From NCBI GenBank assembly GCA_003647825.1, contig QMNP01000101.1, positions 1-6,366 on the forward strand: DNA of 6,366 bases, in the 5' to 3' direction. The position numbers were made by a program, and so were the translations under genes. The DNA is from Candidatus Cloacimonadota bacterium (GTDB lineage Bacteria > Cloacimonadota > Cloacimonadia > Cloacimonadales > TCS61). This document shows, piece after piece, positions 4,977 through 6,366 of the stretch. Within the stretch, counting starts at the first letter, position 1, and each line of letters begins with the position of its first letter. A model generated the notes under the pieces. That model saw only the letters and a list, made by a program, of their open reading frames with translations, did not search any database and was not told the DNA's origin.

Positions 4977-6366
4977 ATGAGCAACGAAATTAGAGTTCGT
5001 TTTGCACCAAGCCCTACAGGATATTTGCATGTTGGCGGACTTAGAACTGCTTTATACAGTTTTTTATATGCAAAAAAAGTTGGCGGGAAATTCATTCTGC
5101 GCATTGAAGATACCGACCAGAACAGATATGTTGAAGGTGCAGTTGAAAACCTGATCAAGTCTTTAAAAGCAGTAGGATTAGAGTATGATGAAGGCCCGGA
5201 AGTAGGTGGAGATTTTGGCCCGTATTTCCAGTCGGAAAGAACAGAAATTTATAAAGCACATGCAGATGAGTTACTGGAAAAAGGTGCTGCCTATCGCTGT
5301 TTCTGCACACCCGATGATCTTGCTAAACAGCGCGAGGAACTGCAGGCAGAAGGTCTTGATACAAGATATAACGGTCATTGTAGAAACCTAACTGATGAAC
5401 AGATAGAACGAAATCTTGCAGATAAAAAGCCTTATGTCATCCGATTAAAAACACCTGATGATGGAGATTTGGTTTTCTATGATGTAGTTCGAGAAAAAGT
5501 AACTTTTGGCTGGGATACTGTGGATGACCAGGTGCTTATAAAATCAGATGGATTCCCAACCTATCATCTGGCAAACGTGGTAGACGATCACTTAATGGGA
5601 ATCAGTCATGTGATCCGCGGGGAAGAGTGGCTGCCCAGCACACCGAAACATATTTTCATGTACCAGGTTTTCGGCTGGAAACCACCAAAATGGATTCATT
5701 TACCTCTACTTCTGAATCCTGACCGTACAAAACTTTCGAAAAGACAGGGTGATGTTGCAACAGAAGATTTCCTGAAAAAAGGTTTTTTACCGGAAGCGCT
5801 TTTAAATTTTGTAGCTCTTCTGGGTTGGCATCCTGCAGGTGACAGAGAACTTTTCACTATTGAGGAGTTGATCAAAGAATTTTCCCTGAAAAGGCTTACA
5901 AAGGCCGGAACTGTATTCGATCTCGATAAATTGAAGTGGATGAATTCTCATTACATCAAAACCCTTGATCTAGCAGATATTGTTAAAAGAGCTGAGCCGT
6001 TTTTTGCCGATGCCAAGCTGAAAATCAGTGATCCCGAGCAATTCAAGCAGATCATTGAATTTGCTAGAGAACGTGTTTCTACATTAGCAGAATTACCTGA
6101 AACAACTGCTCCTTTCTTCAAGAACTTAAATTTCTCTGAAGAAGATATGAAGATCATCAATGAAGAAAATTCTCAAAATGTATTTCGCTTCTGGAGAGAT
6201 AATCTACCAAAATTAGAGACATTAGATGATAATTCGATCAATAATCTTCTAAAGCAAACAACCGAAGCAACTGGAGCGAAAGGAAAGAATCTTTATTTTC
6301 CACTTCGATTAGCTCTTTTTGGCAGTGTTCATGGACCTGAACTTACTTTGATAATCGAAATTTTAG
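4977..6366 (+). CDS. gltX: Glutamyl-tRNA synthetase (GltX), C-terminus cut by the right edge
   Basis: Class Ic aminoacyl-tRNA synthetase that charges tRNA(Glu) with glutamate using ATP in the cytoplasm. 463 codons are present with no stop; a full-length enzyme is usually about 465-490 residues, so probably only the last few to 25 residues are missing. Motifs: RFAPSPTGYLHVGG (8-21) with the HIGH-type HVGG at 18-21, FILRIEDTD (39-47), SDGFPTYHLANVVDDHLMGISHVIRGEEWL with its core at 190-219, TPKH (222-225), the KMSKS-type KLSKR (252-256), ALLNFVALLGW (274-284), FDLDKLKWMN (314-323) and a C-terminal PLRLALFG-HGPEL anticodon-domain segment (442-456). C108, C110 and C135 match three of the four zinc-site residues known in E. 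coli GluRS, but the fourth (His) is N137 here. Whether it is discriminating or also charges tRNA(Gln) cannot be told. It is divergent from the operon to its left. Confidence 0.97.
   Translation, partial: MSNEIRVRFAPSPTGYLHVGGLRTALYSFLYAKKVGGKFILRIEDTDQNRYVEGAVENLIKSLKAVGLEYDEGPEVGGDFGPYFQSERTEIYKAHADELLEKGAAYRCFCTPDDLAKQREELQAEGLDTRYNGHCRNLTDEQIERNLADKKPYVIRLKTPDDGDLVFYDVVREKVTFGWDTVDDQVLIKSDGFPTYHLANVVDDHLMGISHVIRGEEWLPSTPKHIFMYQVFGWKPPKWIHLPLLLNPDRTKLSKRQGDVATEDFLKKGFLPEALLNFVALLGWHPAGDRELFTIEELIKEFSLKRLTKAGTVFDLDKLKWMNSHYIKTLDLADIVKRAEPFFADAKLKISDPEQFKQIIEFARERVSTLAELPETTAPFFKNLNFSEEDMKIINEENSQNVFRFWRDNLPKLETLDDNSINNLLKQTTEATGAKGKNLYFPLRLALFGSVHGPELTLIIEIL

Noticed and set aside
4958..5158. 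Minus-strand open frame opposite the 5' end of gltX
   Set aside because: Antisense to the most conserved part of gltX (HIGH motif region) with no recognisable protein features; a shadow frame.
6361..6366. TAG at the very end of the window as the gltX stop codon
   Set aside because: It is out of frame: the gltX frame reads ATT, TTA and then a single G, so the gene continues beyond the edge.

Overview
The window is AT-rich bacterial DNA with the standard genetic code, densely packed genes and clear AGGA-type Shine-Dalgarno sites in front of most of them. The proteins are ordinary bacterial types, and nothing in the window fixes the lineage. An anaerobic, AT-rich Gram-negative-like lineage such as Cloacimonadota or a relative would fit, but this is a low-confidence impression. 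The regular Shine-Dalgarno sites argue against typical Bacteroidota. I see no tRNA, rRNA, CRISPR array, transposase or other mobile-element signature.

Layout. Positions 1-4687 carry six genes, all on the minus strand and read right to left. In transcription order they are a MaoC-type hydratase (4687-4217), a CitE/HpcH-type C-C lyase (4215-3322), a PaaK/CapK-type adenylate-forming ligase (3320-2031), quinolinate synthase NadA (2013-1084), a multi-pass UPF0104/LPG-synthase-TM-type membrane protein (1065-100, TTG start) and the first 34 codons of a family 2 glycosyltransferase (103 to beyond the left edge). Gaps are 1, 1, 17 and 18 bases, followed by a 4-base ATGA overlap, so this is almost certainly one operon. 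A 289-base divergent intergenic region (4688-4976) follows. It is very AT-rich and holds candidate promoter elements and two short dyads. From 4977 to the right edge, on the plus strand, lies gltX (glutamyl-tRNA synthetase), which lacks only its last few codons.

How the genes may work together. Hydratase, lyase and acyl-activating enzyme sit stop-to-start and look like one catalytic module: activate an acid as its CoA thioester, hydrate the double bond, then split (or build) a C-C bond. Itaconate/citramalate or mesaconate/methylmalate chemistry is the nearest known precedent. The ligase, however, also resembles the CapK branch found in envelope gene clusters. The last two genes (membrane protein plus glycosyltransferase) are an envelope/glycolipid pair, so an envelope-modification role for the whole operon is also possible. 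NadA is a clear housekeeping NAD-biosynthesis enzyme that appears to share the transcript. The three-gene module is the part most worth follow-up.
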